DNA of 64,000 bases from Dasypus novemcinctus (GCF_030445035.2 NC_080694.1:69207147-69271146); one strand, 5' to 3'. Numbered from the stretch's first letter, positions 23,195-36,569 are shown. The notes: generated by a model from the sequence alone, not told the origin. A program made the numbers and translations.

Positions 23195-24005
23195 TTTTAC
23201 TTCTTTTTTATTTTTTATTTTTATTTTTATTTTTTAACTTTATGGTACCTGGCACCATTTTTTATTAGCTTCTCAATCATCATCTGGAAAGAAAACATTC
23301 TAGAATAACATCATTAAAAACAGATCTGATATAGCACGTTCACTACTACGTATCATAAAGCAGGTACAAAATATTTCACATTCACAGAGGTATGATACAG
23401 CATTGTCCTACATCTATAATACTAGAGGATACAATTAAAAAAGGCATTATTTGAGACTTGATTCTACTTTTCCAGCAGAGGGCCCAACGGATGGTGTGAC
23501 ACAACTCTGGTAAAGACATTCACCTTCTTAGATAGGATTTTGTATAATTAATGGCACAGTTCTAAGGACATTGCTCTTCATGAACATCAGCTAAAAACTG
23601 TAAAAAACAAAAAGAAAAAACCAAACAAAATAAAAAAACACTGGATTCATACAAAGATGATGGAGTGGTGGCAAGCAGGATTCAGCCTAACTAGCATATT
23701 ACCAAATCTGTCATGTTTGAATGGTGAGAGCTCCATGGAAGAAAGGATAGGCCAAGTATCAATTGAAAGCTTTGGGCCACAACCAAAACACAGCATCATT
23801 TCAAACAGAAGCAATAGCCAAACACTGCCCATTTGAAGTTATTCAAGGATGCAGACCTCAATATTTAATCATCTGTTCACTCATCCAGGAAGAAGGGGAG
23901 ACCAGTCATTGCACTTTGATTGTGTTCAACTAAATCACCATGTTACAAAAATAGCAAGCTGCCAGAATAAAAATAAGGCTCCTCTATCCTGCACCAGTTA
24001 TCTTC
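23195..24005 (-). pseudogene. Possible retrocopied 3' UTR (parent unknown)
   Basis: A poly(T)-rich block at 23195-23237 is followed by about 770 bp of unique, moderately GC-balanced sequence without a long frame. On the minus strand this looks like an mRNA 3' UTR ending in a poly(A) tail. I cannot name the parent and found no clear target-site duplication. It runs into an L1 at about 24010. A chance T-rich tract next to ordinary unique sequence is the alternative. Confidence 0.35.
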
Positions 24006-24009
24006 AGTT

Positions 24010-24812
24010 GTTCACCACCAAGCCAGTCTCTAGTTCTCTGAGGCAGCTTGGATTACTTATTTCATCTCATTGAGGTCATGTTGTATTTGTCCTTCAATAC
24101 CTGGGTTGCTTCACTCAACAGAAGGTTCTCTAGATTCATCCATGTTATCACATGTGTTTGTACTGTAATTGTTCTTAAAGCTGAGTAGTATTCCATTGTA
24201 TGTATATACCACATTTTATTTAGCCATTCATCTATTGATGGGCATTTGGGTTGATTGCAACTTTTGGCAATAGTGAACAATGCTGCTATGAACATTGGTG
24301 TGCATATATCAGTTTGTGTACTCATTTTCAGATCTTCGGGGTATATAGCCAGCAGTGGGATTGCTGGGTCATATGGCAAATCTATGGCTAGTTTTTAAAG
24401 AAACCACCAAACTGTCCTCCAGAATGGCTGGTTCCTTCTTCATTCCCACCAACAGTGGATGAGTGTTCCCATTCCTCCACATCTTCTCCAGCATTTGTAG
24501 TCTTCTGTTTTTTTTCATAGCTGCCAATCTTATGGGAGTAAGATGGTATGTCATTGTAGTTTTGATTTGCATTTCCCTAATAGCTAGAGATTTGGAGCTT
24601 TTTTTTCATGTGCTTTTTAGCCATTTGAATTTCTTCTTTGGAGAAGTGTATGTTTACATCTTTTTCCCATTTTTAAAATGGGCTGTTTGTCTTTTTATTT
24701 TCAATTATAGGAGTTCTTTATATATGCAGGATATAAGTCTCCTATCAGATATATGGTTAACAAATATTTTCACCCATTGTGTAGGCTCTCTCTTCACTTT
24801 CTTTTTTTTGTG
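24010..24812 (-). mobile_element. L1 fragment, antisense: 3' UTR edge and ORF2 C-terminus
   Basis: The minus-strand frame at 24062-24379 begins 'MPYDPAIPLL' and contains 'TPMFIAALFTIA' and 'WYIHTMEYYSAL', the standard ORF2p C-terminal region. A frame break near 24370 leads to the frame at 24369-24572. It ends abruptly where the next L1 starts. It is diverged from the copy at 27790. Confidence 0.9.
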
Positions 24813-27789
24813 CTTAAGTATTTTTTTGTCTTTATTTTTTTAATATTACATTAAAAAATATGAGGTTCCCATATACCCCACACCCCAATCACCCCACTCC
24901 TCTCCCCATAACAACAACCTCCTCCATCATCATGACACATTCATTGCCCTTGGTGGATACATCTTTTAGCACTGCTGCATCTTATGGTCAATTGTCCACA
25001 CCATAGCCCACACTCTCCCACAGTCCACCCAGTGGGCCATGGGAGGACATACAATATCCGGTAACGGTACCTGCAGCACCACCCAGGACAACTCCAAGTC
25101 CCAAAAATGACCTCACATAACATCTCTTCCTCCCACTCCCTACCACCAGCAGCCACCATGGCCATTTTCTACACACCAATGCCACATTTTCATCGATTAC
25201 TAATCACAATAGTTCATGAATAGAATATCAGTAAGTCCACTCTAATCCATACTCTATTCCTCCATCCTGTGGACCTTGGAATGGTTGTGTCCACTCCACA
25301 TCTATATCAAGAGGGGGCTTAGATTCCACGTGGATGCTGGATGCAATCCTCCTGCTTTCAGTTGTAGGCACTCTTGGCTCCCTGGTGTGGTGGTTGACCT
25401 TCTTCAACTCCCTGTTAGCTGAAAGGGGTAAGTTCAATAAACCAGGGTGTAGGAGCTGAAGTCTGTTGAGACTCAGGGCCTGGCTATCACATGGTCAGTC
25501 CAGAGATTCAGGTCCCCTGGGTATATATTAAACCCCAGCACCAACTACAGTTGCAGTAAAAGTAACAGGAGAGGCTTGTGAACAAAGATCACATCTGAGT
25601 CCAGCTCCATCACACAGAAATGCAAACTCCAAAGTAGGGCCAACTGACAATGCACTGAACTCCATCTGCCATGACCATAGAACCTGTGGGTCTCTGTAGC
25701 CCTCAGAAGAACCAATACCTAGGGTTGTATCTACTTTATCTGTCTCTGGGACTCTGCTGAGGTGTGCATAAGGGCAACCCCTCTGATAACCTCCTGGCTC
25801 TTTTTGGAGACTCATAGCCATATCAACCTATTTGTCCTTTCCATTTCTCCCTTTTATTCAGATTGAAAAGCATTTTTAACTCCTGGTATTATATGTAGAT
25901 TGACATATTCTGCTGGTCCGAGCTGACCCTTTTATTCAGGGTCATTTTCTAGTTACATCATCAGCTGGCACTTGGTAGTAATCCCTCAGTGCCAGGGAGG
26001 CTCATCCCCGAGAGTCTTTTCCCATGCTGGGGTGAAGACAACTCATTTATGTGCTGAGTTTGGCTTCAAGACTGGCCACATTTGAGCAACACCAAGGCTC
26101 TCAGGAGGTAACTCTTAGGCACCCTGCAGCTCTTGGCCTTTTCTTATTTCAGGTGCACAGGCTCACAAGCATAGTGATTAGTATCAAGGGCTCATTGTTG
26201 GACCTTCCTTTTTTTTTGGTCTTTGCCATTGCACTTGGGGGATTGTTGCTGTTCCTTTAGGGACTGTGATAGAGCTCCCCTGGCTAGGAACTCAGCACTC
26301 CCTCAGTTGTTGTTTTCAATTGTATCCACTATGAAAATATCCAACCATTTTTATGTACCCTGGATATATGCCCTGGAGAACTCCCTTCCAACCATGTGTC
26401 CCCTGTCAATAATATCCCACACCAGTATTCCTCATCTGCCATTGTTGAGCTTCTCTGTGATCCAAAACTTCTTCAGAAGTGAAGCCCAATATATTGCCAG
26501 GTTCCATTAATAGTAAAATGGAATATAGTGATGAGTTTAAAGGATATAGAATACATAATAATTTAGAAAAATTATGGTAAAAATAAATTGGGGTATCAAA
26601 AAATTTAAAAATGCAAAAGCTTTGTTTTTGATGTTTTGCCTTCCATCACTGCAGTAAGTGTTGCCCTGTATGCAAATTGGCAAGGCAACTACTTCCATCT
26701 TTTCCTCAGTGTCTAGGTCCTATGTTTTTCTTTTCTTTTTCCTAATTATTAAGCTTATCTTTACAAAATTTTAGATCACAGTAATTCATATATACAATAT
26801 ACAGTACTCCCACATATCCAACATAAAACCTTTTCCATTCCACAAGATTAATCTTTTTACATATTCTTACTATATTTACTGAAACTGATGTACAGATATT
26901 GAGACAATAGCTTTCAAACAAGGTCACAATTGGGTTTACATTGTGGTTTATATTTTAGACTACACAATTTTCTAAATTTTTAGTTATCTTATGTTTTACA
27001 TTATGATTTACATTTTAGGCTATCAGCCCCTATATATTTTTGGTGTAATTTTACATGTCTTATATCCATTCTTGTGTACTCTTGTGGAACACATCTGCTG
27101 CCCCACAGTTACATTGGTTCAATCTATTCAGTACCTCTTTCCCTCCTCCCCTTAGGGCCCACAGTGACAGTCAAACTTCATTGCTTGAAGGGCCATGTTC
27201 AGAGATACTTGAAACAGTGTTGAGAGCTTGACATGCTCAACTGCCCTAATGCACTGGAGCCACCATTTCTCTTGAAAGATACAATTCCCTCTATTTGAGG
27301 GCATCAGTCCTCCCCAGGATGTGGGTATACCTTCACTCTCATTGTATGGGTCTCTATACAATGATATAACCCACAATGGCAAAATGAGCATTCACATATT
27401 CCCTAGGAGCATGTCCTGCATCAGATTATCCCCTTTAAGCATCTTAAACAGGTAACCCTCCTTATTATATTATTGAAAAAGTTTTCTCAGCATTATATTC
27501 TCAAACAAATACCTGACAATCTCCTATGTTTGTATGTTTCCCCACCCTCCTCCCAATTTCTTGGGCAATATTACCCATCCTCCCATCCCTAGCCCTCCTC
27601 AAGCCCACAAATCCCCACCCAACGGTAACCCTATGCCCCCATTTTATCCCTTCCTTGTACAAATACTTACCTCCAGCTTATCCTAGATTTCACCCATGTA
27701 GGTTTCAGCTTACATCCTTCCTCTACCCCCCAATTACCTTTAAGCCTATCATCCAGTCTCTAGCTTTCTGAGGCAGCATGGTTTAATTA

Positions 27790-30700
27790 TCATATCATTG
27801 AGGTCATATAGTATTTGTCCTTCAATGCCTGGGTTGCTTCACTCAACAGAAGGTTCTCAAGATTCATCCATGTTATCACATGTGTTTGTAGTGTATTCAT
27901 TCTCAAAGCTGAGTAGTATTGCATTGTAAGTATATACCACATTTTATTTATCCATTCATCTGTTGATGGGCATTTGGGTTGATTGCAACTTTTGGCAATA
28001 GTGAACAATGCTGCTATGAACATTGGTGTGCGTATATTGGTTTGTGTCCTTATTTTCATTTCTACTGGGTACATACCCAGCAGTGGGATTGCTGGGTCAT
28101 ATGGCAAATCTATGGCTAGTTTTTTGAGAAACCGCCAAACTGTCCTTCAGAATGGCTAAATCCTTCTGCATTCCCACCAGCAGTGGATGAGTGTTCCCAT
28201 TCCTCCACATCTCCAGCATTTGTAGTCTTCTGTATTTTTCATAGCTGCCAATCTCATGGGAGTAAGAAGGTATCTCATTGTAGTTTTGATTTGCATTTCC
28301 CTAATAGCTAGAGATTTGGAGCATTTTTTCATGTGCTTTTAGCCATTTATATTTCTTTTGGAGAAGTGTCTGTTTAAATCTTTTTCCCATTTTTTAGTGG
28401 GTTGTTTGTCTTTTTGTTTTCAAGATATAGGAGTTCTTTATATATGCAGGTTATAAGTCTCCTGTCAGATATATGGTTATCAAATATTTTCTCCCATTGT
28501 GTAGGCCCTCTTTTCACTTTCCTGACAAATTCAGTTGAGGTGCAGTAGCCTTAATTTTGAGGAAGTCCCATTTATCTATATTTTCTTTTTCTGCTCGTGC
28601 TTTTGGTGTGAAGTTCATGAAGCCATTTCCTATTACAAGGTCTTGTAGATGTTTCCCTACACTGCTTTCCAAAGTCTTTATGGTCTTGGCTCTTATATTT
28701 AGGTCTTTGATCCATCTTGAGTTGATCTTTGTATAAGGTGTGAGATGGTTATCCTCTTTCATTCTTTTACATATGGATATACAGTTCTCCAGGCACCATT
28801 TGTTGAAGAGGCCATTCTCTCCCAGTTGAGAGTGTTTGGTGCTTTTATCAAATATTATATGACTGTATATATGAGGATCTGTATCAGAACTCTCAATTCG
28901 GTTCTATTGGTCTGTGTGTCTCTCCTTGTGCCAATACCATGCTGTTTTCACTACTGTAGCTTTGTAGTATGTTTTGAAGTCAGGTAGTGTGATTCGTACA
29001 ATTTCGTTTTTCTTTTTCAATATGTCTTTGGCTATTTGGGGCCTCTTTTCTTTCCAAATAAATTTCATAGTTAGTTTTTCTAGTTCCTTAAAGAAGGCTG
29101 TGTCAATTTTTATTGGGACTGCATTGAATGTGTAGATCAGTTTTGGTAGGATAGACAACTTAATAATATTTAGTCTTCCTATCCATGAACAGGGAATATT
29201 CTTCCATTTATTTAGGTCTTCTTTGATTTCCTTGAACAGTCTTGTGTAGTTCTCTGTGTATAAGTTTTTTACACCTTTATTTAAATTTATTCCTAGGTAT
29301 TTGATTTTTTTATTGACTATTGTAAATGGTATTTGTTTCTTGATTTCCTCCTGATCTTGCTCATTATTGGTGTACAGAAATGCTACTGATTTTTGCGCAT
29401 TGATCTTATAACCTGCAACTTTACTAAACTCATTTATGAGTTCTAGAAGCTTTGTTGTAGACCTCTCAGGGTTTTCTATGTATAGGATCATGTCATCTGC
29501 AAATAATGAAATATTCACTTCTACCTTTCCAATTCAAATGCCTTTTATATCTGGTTCTTGCCTCAGTGCTCGAGAAAGTACTTCTAAGACAATGTTAAAT
29601 AGAAGGGGATAGAGTGGGCATCGTGTCTTTTTCCTGATCTTAGAGGGAAAGATTTTAGGATTTCAGCATTGTAAATGATGTTGGCTGTGAGTTTTTCATA
29701 TATACTCTTTATCATGTTCAGAAAATTTCCTTGTATTCCATCTTTTGCAGTGTTTTTACCAGGAAAGTGTCCTGGATTTTGTTAAATGCTTTTTCTGCAT
29801 GTATTGATATAATTATGTGATTTTTTTCCCTTCAATCTGTTCATATGGTGTATTACATTGATTGATTTTCTTATGTTGAACCATCCTTGCATACCCGGAA
29901 TGAATCCCACTTGGTCATGGTGTATAATTCTTTTAATGTGTTGTTGAATACAGTTAGCAAGTATTTTGTTGAAGGTTTTTGCATCTAGGTTCATTAGAGA
30001 AATTTGTCTGTAATTTTCCTTTCTTGTGGTGTATTTGTTTGGGTTTAGTACTAGGGTAATGTTGGCATCATAGAATGAGTTAGGTAACGTTCTTTCCGTT
30101 TCAATTTTTTGGAAGAGTTTCAGCAAGATCGACGTTAGTTCTTTCTGGAATATTTTGTAGAATTCACCTGTGAAGCCGTCTGGCCCTGGGTTCTTCTTAG
30201 TTGGGAGGTTTTTAATGACTGATTCTATCTCTTTACTTGTGATTGGTTTGTTGAGATCGTCAATTTCTTGTTTCATCAATATGGGTTGCTTATATGTTTC
30301 TAGGAATTTGTCCATTTCCTCTGAATTGTCATTTTTGTTGGAGTATAGTTTTTCAAAGTATCCTCTTATGATAGTCTTTATTTCTGTGGGGTTAGTGGTG
30401 ATATCTCCTTTCTCATTTCTTATTTTGTGTATTTGCATCTTCTCTTTTTTTTCTTTGTTATTCTAGCTAAGGGTTTGTCAATTTTATTGACCTTCTCAAA
30501 GAACCAACACTTGGTTTTGTTTATCTTTTCAAGTGCTTCTTATTTTCTATTTCATTTAGTTCTGTTCGTATCGTTGTTCTTTCTTTCTTTCTTCTTCCTG
30601 TGGGATTACTTTGTTGTTTTTTTACTAATTCTTCCAAATATGCAGTTAGTTCTTCAATTTTTGCTCTTTCTTCTTTTTTGATGCATGAATTTATGGCTAT

Positions 30701-31600
30701 AAATTTCACTCTCAATACTCCTTTTGCTGCATCCCATAAATTTTGGTATGTTGTGTTATCATTTTCATTAGTTTCAAGGTAGTTATTAATTTCTGTTGAG
30801 ATTTCCTCTTTGACTCACTGTTTTTCTAAGAGTGTGCTGTTTAATTTCAATATCTTGGTGTGAAATCTGGGTCTCTAGCCCTTGCAGATTTTGAATTTCA
30901 CTCCACTGTGGTCAGAGATATTATTTTGTATGATTTCGATTTTCTGAATTTATTGAGCCTTTCTTTGTGGCCTAGCTTATGGTCTATCTTGGAGAATAAT
31001 CCATGTGCACTTGAGAAAAATGTATATTGTGCTTTATTCGGGTGTAATTATCTGTATATGTCTACTAAATCCAGCTCCTCTAATATACTGTTCAAAGTAT
31101 TTGTTTCTTTATTGATTCTCTTTTGAGATGTTCTGTCCAAAGTTGATAGTTTTGTATTAAAATCTCCGACTATAATTGTAGATGCATCTATTCTTTCACT
31201 TTGTTTTTCCAGTGTTTGCCTCACGTATTTGGAGGCGCACTTGTTAGGAGCATAAATATTTATGATTGTTCATTCTTCTTGAAAGAGTATTCCTTTCAGT
31301 AATATGTAGTATCCATCTTTGTCTCTCACAGTTCTTTTGCATTTAAAGTTTATTTTGTCTGATATTAATATAGCTACTCCTGCCTTTTTCTGGTTATTGT
31401 TTGCTTGTAAGATTTTTTTCCAGTCATTCACTTTCAACCTCCATGAATCCCTGGGTCTAAGATGTGTTTCTTATAGACAGTATATAGATGGTTCATATTT
31501 CCTTATCCAATCTTCCAGCCTGAATCTTTTGACAGGTGAGTTTAATCCATTGACATTCAGTGTTATTACTTTCAAGGAATTATTTATGTTAGCTATATTT
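27790..31600 (-). pseudogene. L1 ORF2 (endonuclease-reverse transcriptase), broken
   Basis: The N-terminal endonuclease begins near 31560, where the minus strand encodes 'LTLNVNGLNSP'. The RT finger region is the frame at 29782-30438 ('[12 protein letters not shown]'). The catalytic palm motif '[14 protein letters not shown]' opens the frame at 28904-29518, so the catalytic Asp pair is intact at that spot. The C-terminus is the frame at 27790-28107 ('MPYDPAIPLLGMYP'). Frame breaks lie at about 29520-29780, 30440-30520 and in the endonuclease. This protein would nick DNA and copy RNA; here it is inactive. Confidence 0.9.
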
Positions 31601-31699
31601 TATTTGGACTTGTGTTTGTCATATTTTGTTTATTTTCCTCCTCTTTTTGTCTTTTTTGTTGCTCTTACACTCTCCTCCAACTCTGTTCCTCCTGTTTTT

Positions 31700-32740
31700 T
31701 TCTTTCTTCCTGCAGAACTCCCTTCAGTAGTTATTGAAGGGCAGGGTTCTTGTTGGCATACTCTTTCAATTTCTGTTTATCTGTGAATATTTTGAACTCT
31801 CCATCATTTTTGAATGCTAGTTTAGCTGCGTAGAGTATTTGTGGTTGGAAAATTTTTTCTTTTAGTACCTTGACTATATCATACCCCTGACTTCTTGCCT
31901 CCATGGTATCAGATGAGAAATCAGCACTTAATCTTATGGAGCCTCCCTTGTATGTGATGATTCTCTTTTCTCTTGCTGCTTTTAGAATTTTCTCTTTGCC
32001 TTGAGCGTTAGATAATTTGACATGTATATGTTTTGGGGTGGGTCTGTTGGGATTTATAGTGTTTGGGGGTGCATTTTGCTTTCTGGACTTGTACTTCCAT
32101 CTCTCTCAGTAGATTTGGGAAGTTTTCAGCCATTATTTCCTCCAACACCCCTTCTGTCCCCTTTCCCTTCTCTTCTCCTTCTGGGATGCCTATAATATGT
32201 ATGTTTGTGCATTTTGCAGTCATTCAGGTCCCTAAGTCCTAGCTGTATTTTTTCTACCTTTTTATCGTTCAGTTCTACTATCTGTTTGATTTCAAATGTA
32301 CTGTCTTCCATGTTGCTAATTCTCTCCTCTGCCTCTTCTAATCTGCTGCTATTTGCTGAGAGTGTATTTTTGATTTCTTGAATTGTGGTGTTCATCACCA
32401 TCATATCTGTTATCTTTTTGCGTATGCCTGCAATTTCCTCTCCGAGTGTTTTCTTCGTATTGTTAATCTCTTTACTTCATTAAGTTGGTCTCTAATATTT
32501 GTTTTGAGATCTTTAGTTACTTGTCCAATGTTCTGCTTCTCTTCCTGGTTTTTCATTTGTTCTTTGGATTCCACCATGTTTTGCTGATTATTGTTTTGGT
32601 TTGTAGTTTTTTTCTTGCTGTCTGGTCATCATTTTATCTTGACGGGTTTAATCAGTTCCTTAGCTTCTTTGTCTAGTGTTGGGGATTAATTAGTTGTTGT
32701 TCATGTGTATGTGGTATGTCTTCTCTTTGTCACTTTGTTC
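31700..32740 (-). pseudogene. L1 ORF1 (RNA-binding chaperone), broken
   Basis: The minus-strand frame 32126-32404 has coiled-coil heptads ('RLEEAEERISNMED'). The overlapping frame 32008-32223 has 'HIIGIPEGEEKGKG', the start of the RNA-recognition domain in ORF1p. The C-terminal domain follows at about 32000-31800 in other frames. The frame break at about 32200 and further stops disable it. Confidence 0.85.
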
Positions 32741-33022
32741 TTCTCCTCTATTTTCTTGTTGCTGACTAAGTTAACTGTGAAGGAAAATATTAGGGCCAGC
32801 CAAAGCAAAATGAGTAAGAAAAGAAAACTTATAAAGTAGTATTGATAATAAATGTTAGCAAAGCAATAATGTGAGACCTAGGGGTATGGATATTAGACTC
32901 ATGTAAGTTGTGTAGAGTTATAGCAGTAAGTAGAGTACCTATAATGAGACAGTCAACTGAATATGGGGAGGAATATAGTATGTATTAAAAGGCCAGTGTT
33001 TTAATGAGTGAGGGAATGATAA

Positions 33023-35036
33023 AAGAAAGACAATATGTGGAATGGATGGAACCAAGGTAAATATGGGGGCAAGAGAGGAGTTTTGTGAGAGTACACGAAG
33101 ATGAATATAAAACATGTAATATCACACCAAAACCATATAGGGGACGACAGACTAATAATGTAAACCATAAGGCAAAACATAGGATAACTGAAAAATTTAG
33201 AAAACTGTACAACCTAAAGTATGGACCACATAGTAAGCACAGATGTCATCTTGTTTGAAAGCTATTGTCTCAGAATCTGTACATCAGTTTCAGGAAATAT
33301 GATATGAACAAATTAAAAGATTTTTGCTGTGGAAGGGAAAAGGTTTTATGGTGAATCTGGGGAAGTACTGTATATTGTATATATGAATTTCGGTGATCTA
33401 AGACTCTTGTGAAGCTGACATTACGTTGGGATTCACTTTACAGGAAGTTTTGGATCACAGAGTGGTTCAACAATGGCAGCGGAGGAATACTGATATAGGA
33501 TGTTATTGACAGGATATATATGGTTGACAGGGAGTTATACAGGGCATATGCCCAGGGTATATAGTAATGTCTAGATATACTCATAGTGGAAACAATTAAA
33601 AACAACAGCTGGGGGGGTACTGGGCCCCTGGCTGGGGGGTCACTGTCGTGGACCCTGGGGGAGCAGCGGCAGTCCCTCAGGTGCAACGGCAAGAACTAGG
33701 AAGGAAGGAGGGCCCAACAGTGGGCTTCTGATACTAATGGCTATGCTTTTGAGCCTATACACCTGCAATAAGAATAAGGCCTAGAGTAGCACTGTGCCTG
33801 GGAGTTTCCTCCTGACAGCCTTCATGTTACTCAAATGTGGCCACTCTCACAGCCAAACTCAGCATGTAGATGCAGTGCATTCCCCCCAGCGTGGGACATG
33901 ACACCCAGGGATGAGCCTCCCTGGCACCGAGGGATCACTACCACATACCAGCTGAAGATGCAACTAGAAAAGGACCTTGAAGTAAAGGTTCACCACGGAT
34001 CAGCAGAATATCCCTGTCTACATATAATAACATGACTTCAAAATGCTGTTTGACCTAATGTAAGGGGGAAATGGAAAGGAGAAATGAGAATATAGGGCTA
34101 TGAGTCTCTAAAAAAGAGTCTGGAGGTTGTCAGAAGGAATGCCCTTATGCACAACTGAGCAGAGTCTGAGAGACAGATAAAGTAGATACAACCCCAGGTA
34201 TTGGTTCTTTTGAGGAATAAAGAGACCCACGGGTTCTATGGTCATGGCAGATGGGGTTCACTGCCATGGCAGATGGCCCTTCTATGGAGCTGTTGTTTCT
34301 GCGTGATGGAATTGGACTCAGAGGGGATCTCTTTTCACAAGACTTGCATGCTACCTTATTGGAATTGTAGTTGGTACTGGGGTCTTAGATGTATTTAGGG
34401 GATTTGAATCTCTGGACTGATAATATGACACCCAGGCCCAGAGCCTCAACAGACTTCAGCTCCTACACTTTGATTTATTGGACTTACCCCACTTAGCTAA
34501 CATCGAGTTGAAGAAGGCCAACCACCACACCATGGAGCTTAGAGTGTCTACAACTGAAAGCAGGAGGAGTACATCCAGTATCCATGTGGAATCTAAGCCC
34601 CCACTTGACATAGATGTGCAATGGACACAACCAATCCAGTGTCCACAGAGAAAATGTGGAATGGGTGTGGGAAGGGTAGCCATGGTGGCTGCTGGGTTTG
34701 GGGAATGGGAGGAAGAGATGAGATGTGGAGGCGTTTTCGGGACGAGGAGATGTCCTGGGTGGTGTTTCACAGACAATTACGGGACATTGTAGATCCCCCC
34801 AGGGCCCACTGGATGGAACGTGGGAGAGTGTGGGCTATGATGTGGACCATTGACTATGGGGTGGAGTGATGCTCAGAGATGTACTTACCAGGTGCAATGG
34901 ATGCGTCACGATGATGGGAGAGAGTGTTGCTGTGGGGGGAGTGGGGGGTGGGGGCGGTGGGGTGGAATGGGACCTCATATTTTTTGAATGTAATTTGTAA
35001 AAATAAATAAATAATTAAAAAAAAAGAAAGACAATA
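33023..35036 (+). mobile_element. L1 3' UTR fragment inserted into the larger L1, 15-bp TSD
   Basis: About 2 kb of plus-strand L1 3' UTR ending 'taaataaataattaaaa' are bounded by perfect 'aaaagaaagacaata' at 33023-33037 and 35022-35036. It therefore landed in the 5' UTR of the antisense L1 after that element was in place. Frames such as 34478-34792 are UTR shadows. Confidence 0.93.
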
Positions 35037-35269
35037 ATATCAAAAGTGTATAACTGACAGAAAACAGATGAAAGATATTAGAAATAAAATGTTAGACAAT
35101 TTGGGGGTCAAAGAAAGGGAGGTAGAATATAAGAGAAACAGCAGATAATGGAGGATAGAAAGATGTGGGGGAAAGGGGATAGTGTAGGTGGCCAAATCAA
35201 TACACACAGAAACGAGGAACTGGAGGATGAGGAAACACAGCAAGTGTGAAACACTCTTTGCAGCACCCA

Positions 35270-35495
35270 TTATATAAAGAAAATAAAATAAAAAAGAAGA
35301 AAAAGAGAAAAGAAAAATAAAGAGAAGAGAAGGGGGGGGGCAAAGAACAGGGGGAACAAGCAAGAAAAAGAAAAAGAAAAAGAAAAAGAGAAAAAAACCT
35401 AAATAAATGAAAAAGAACCTTGGGGATGAAAGAGGAGACAATGCAATATTAGGAACCACGCAAAAAAAAAAAAAAAGAAAAAAGAAAAAAAAGAA
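35270..35495. repeat. A-rich/(GAAAAA)n low-complexity tract in L1 5' UTR
   Basis: Interrupted runs of 'gaaaaa' type (about 35280-35400) and an A run (about 35461-35490). They produce the T-rich 166-residue antisense reading rich in Phe, which is not a protein. Confidence 0.8.
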
Positions 35496-36119
35496 CCAAT
35501 ATTTCAAGTTAGAAATCCTCTTTGCAGTTAAATAATACACTTAGGGATCTGACCTTCCCCCTTTCTCCATTGCTCACTTCTCTCTCTCCCAGTGGAGCAG
35601 GAAAGGTGCCTGAGAGGTCTGGTAGGAGATTCAAGTAGGTCCTTGTTGAACCAACTCAACACAGAAGACTATGACTCTTTATTTCCAGTGTGAGAGCACC
35701 TACCCTCAACAGAACCCCAAAATATGTTACTGGAAGCTTCGATAGCACCGCCTACAGTCCGTTCCCCTTAGGTGTGCTAGGAGAGTTCTAATTGATTTTC
35801 TGACTCCACCTTCTCCCAGACCAAGTTTCCTATCCCAGGATGTTTAGGTAAATTAGGCTTTCTCAGCAGATTTGCCTCTCCTTTCTTCCCAGATGCTCCC
35901 CAATTCAGCTGGTACACTCCTCCAAGTTCAAGGGGAGAGAGAGAGAAAAAAAACCAACACAAAACGCCAAGGGCTAGGGTAATCAAGGACCTCAGACGGA
36001 CCTCAGGGCACGGTGGATTTGGGGATGGGAAGTCCGTGATATTGCAGACTCAAGAGGTGTGAGTCTCTGGAGCATGGGCCACCAGGGTTTAGGGGACACA
36101 GATCTGGGAACCATGCATC

Positions 36120-36562
36120 CTGTTAACACAGGGCCTGGGAACACCGCAGCACAACAAAGCCTTCAGGGATCGCTGCTGCCAGGTGTCAGCCCTAGGCAGA
36201 GGGGTCCTGCCCACAACTTCTGACCTCTGTGTCAGAAATCCAAAATTCCACCTCTCCCAAGAATCTTTTCTGTCACTGCCTCACCAAATCAACATCCAGG
36301 CACTTCCTGCCCTGCAAGCCCCCAAAAACAGCTGCTCAGGGTTTGGGAGCACTGCAGCACAACAAAGATTTCAGGGATCGCTGGGGCCTGACCACCAGCC
36401 CTAGGGGGAGGGGTTCTGCCTACAACTTCTGACCTCTGTGTCAGAATCCTAAAATTCCACCTCTTGCAAGAATCTCTTCTTTCACTGTCTCACCAAATCG
36501 ACATCCAGACACCTCCTGCCCTGCAAGCCCCCGAAACAGCCCACTCAGAGTTTGGGAACAGC
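36120..36562 (-). repeat. Tandem ~210-bp units at the L1 5' end
   Basis: 'acttctgacctctgtgtcag' and 'cctgccctgcaagccccc' each occur twice, about 210 bp apart. Landmarks 'gggaacaccgcagcac' (36137), 'gggagcactgcagcac' (36345) and 'tttgggaaca' (36551) give two units plus the start of a third. They form the 5' extremity of the minus-strand L1. Tandem 5' UTR monomers are known as promoters in rodent L1; a similar role here is inference. Confidence 0.8.
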
Positions 36563-36569
36563 CTAGAAA

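Larger units (their letters stand above)
24815..36562 (-). mobile_element. Nearly full-length LINE-1, antisense (5'UTR-ORF1-ORF2-3'UTR), interrupted
   Basis: Reading on the minus strand: a 5' UTR (36562 down to 35037, then 33022 to about 32740, interrupted by another L1), ORF1 (about 32740-31700), ORF2 (about 31600-27790), an unusually long 3' UTR (27787-24830) and a poly(A) tail (about 24815). Total is about 9.7 kb without the inserted L1. Both ORFs are broken by stops and frameshifts, but long frames of 204 and 218 codons remain, so it is younger than most copies here. The 3' UTR of about 3 kb is a lineage trait seen in every L1 tail in the window. No clear TSD was found at its ends. Confidence 0.9.

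Noticed and set aside
28904-30438. Active L1 reverse transcriptase
   Set aside because: The FADD motif and long frames are retained, but frame breaks separate them and ORF1 and the endonuclease region are also broken.
35040-35540. 166-residue Phe/Leu-rich antisense frame resembling a membrane protein
   Set aside because: It translates the A-rich (GAAAAA)n tract in an L1 5' UTR.
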